6,899 nt of DNA from Pseudomonadaceae bacterium (lineage in GTDB: Bacteria; Pseudomonadota; Alphaproteobacteria; UBA2136; UBA6156). The DNA lies in assembly GCA_947464215.1 (NCBI GenBank), contig CANHVX010000053.1:1-6899 (forward strand), given 5' to 3'. The notes below the pieces were generated by a model. It worked only from the letters and a program-made list of their open reading frames with translations, had not been told where the DNA came from and made no database searches. Of the stretch, positions 6,833-6,899 are shown piece by piece; the first letter of the stretch is position 1, and every line of letters begins with the position of its first letter. A program made the position numbers and the translations under genes.

Positions 6833-6899
6833 TTACATCCACGCTTTCAGCGTGGGCCAGAAATACCAAATGCCTACAGCTTGGGCGACCAAAACGGCA
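6833..6899 (-). CDS. C-terminal end of an unidentified, probably membrane, protein (partial)
   Basis: One minus-strand frame enters from the right edge and runs to a TAA at 6835-6833, giving 21 residues. They read as a hydrophobic, Trp-rich segment (about AVLVAQAVGIWYFW) followed by a short tail, PTLKAWM, as at the end of a last transmembrane helix. It ends 39 bp before the glmU ATG on the same strand, so it could be the preceding gene of a glmU-glmS operon. A second frame is also open here and ends with a TAA inside 6804-6812, but its residues are polar and less gene-like. The fragment is too short to identify. Confidence 0.4.
   Translation of the reverse strand, partial: AVLVAQAVGIWYFWPTLKAWM

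Overview
The window looks like chromosomal DNA of a Gram-negative bacterium, most likely an alphaproteobacterium. This is a tentative reading from moderately high GC, a GlmS sugar-phosphate site of the GTA-x-YAG type, an OmpA/BON envelope protein and an UmuD-like SOS protein. No species can be named from the sequence alone.

Layout. Bases 1-594 (minus) hold the N-terminal 198 residues of a family-2 glycosyltransferase of the dolichol/polyprenol-phosphate-sugar synthase type; it runs off the left edge. Divergent from it, a GtrA-family four-helix membrane protein (687-1166, plus) probably works on the same kind of lipid-linked sugar. Its frame passes a C9 run and ends inside a convergent tRNA-Arg(UCU) gene (1137-1213, minus, encoded CCA). 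Next comes a membrane-anchored protein with BON-like repeats and an OmpA peptidoglycan-binding domain (1395-2690, plus), closed by a strong intrinsic terminator (2713-2736). A well-formed promoter with dyad symmetry drives a long UmuD/LexA-type self-cleaving protein (2843-3376, plus) with no umuC beside it. A 27-codon hydrophobic ORF with a good ribosome binding site (3417-3500) follows.

The right half is a minus-strand cluster: the last 21 residues of an unidentified, probably membrane, protein (6833-6899), then glmU (5468-6793) and glmS (3556-5421). GlmS makes glucosamine-6-phosphate, and GlmU carries out the last two steps to UDP-GlcNAc, the precursor for peptidoglycan and lipid A. The reaction between them (GlmM) is not in the window.

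Overall this is mostly core cell-envelope and housekeeping DNA. I found no complete undescribed multi-gene system. The points most worth checking are the orphan long UmuD with its operator-like promoter, the small hydrophobic ORF behind it, the C9 tract that decides the GtrA C-terminus, an 11-nt complement of the tRNA anticodon arm in the tRNA leader, and an altered acetyl-CoA-site loop in GlmU.
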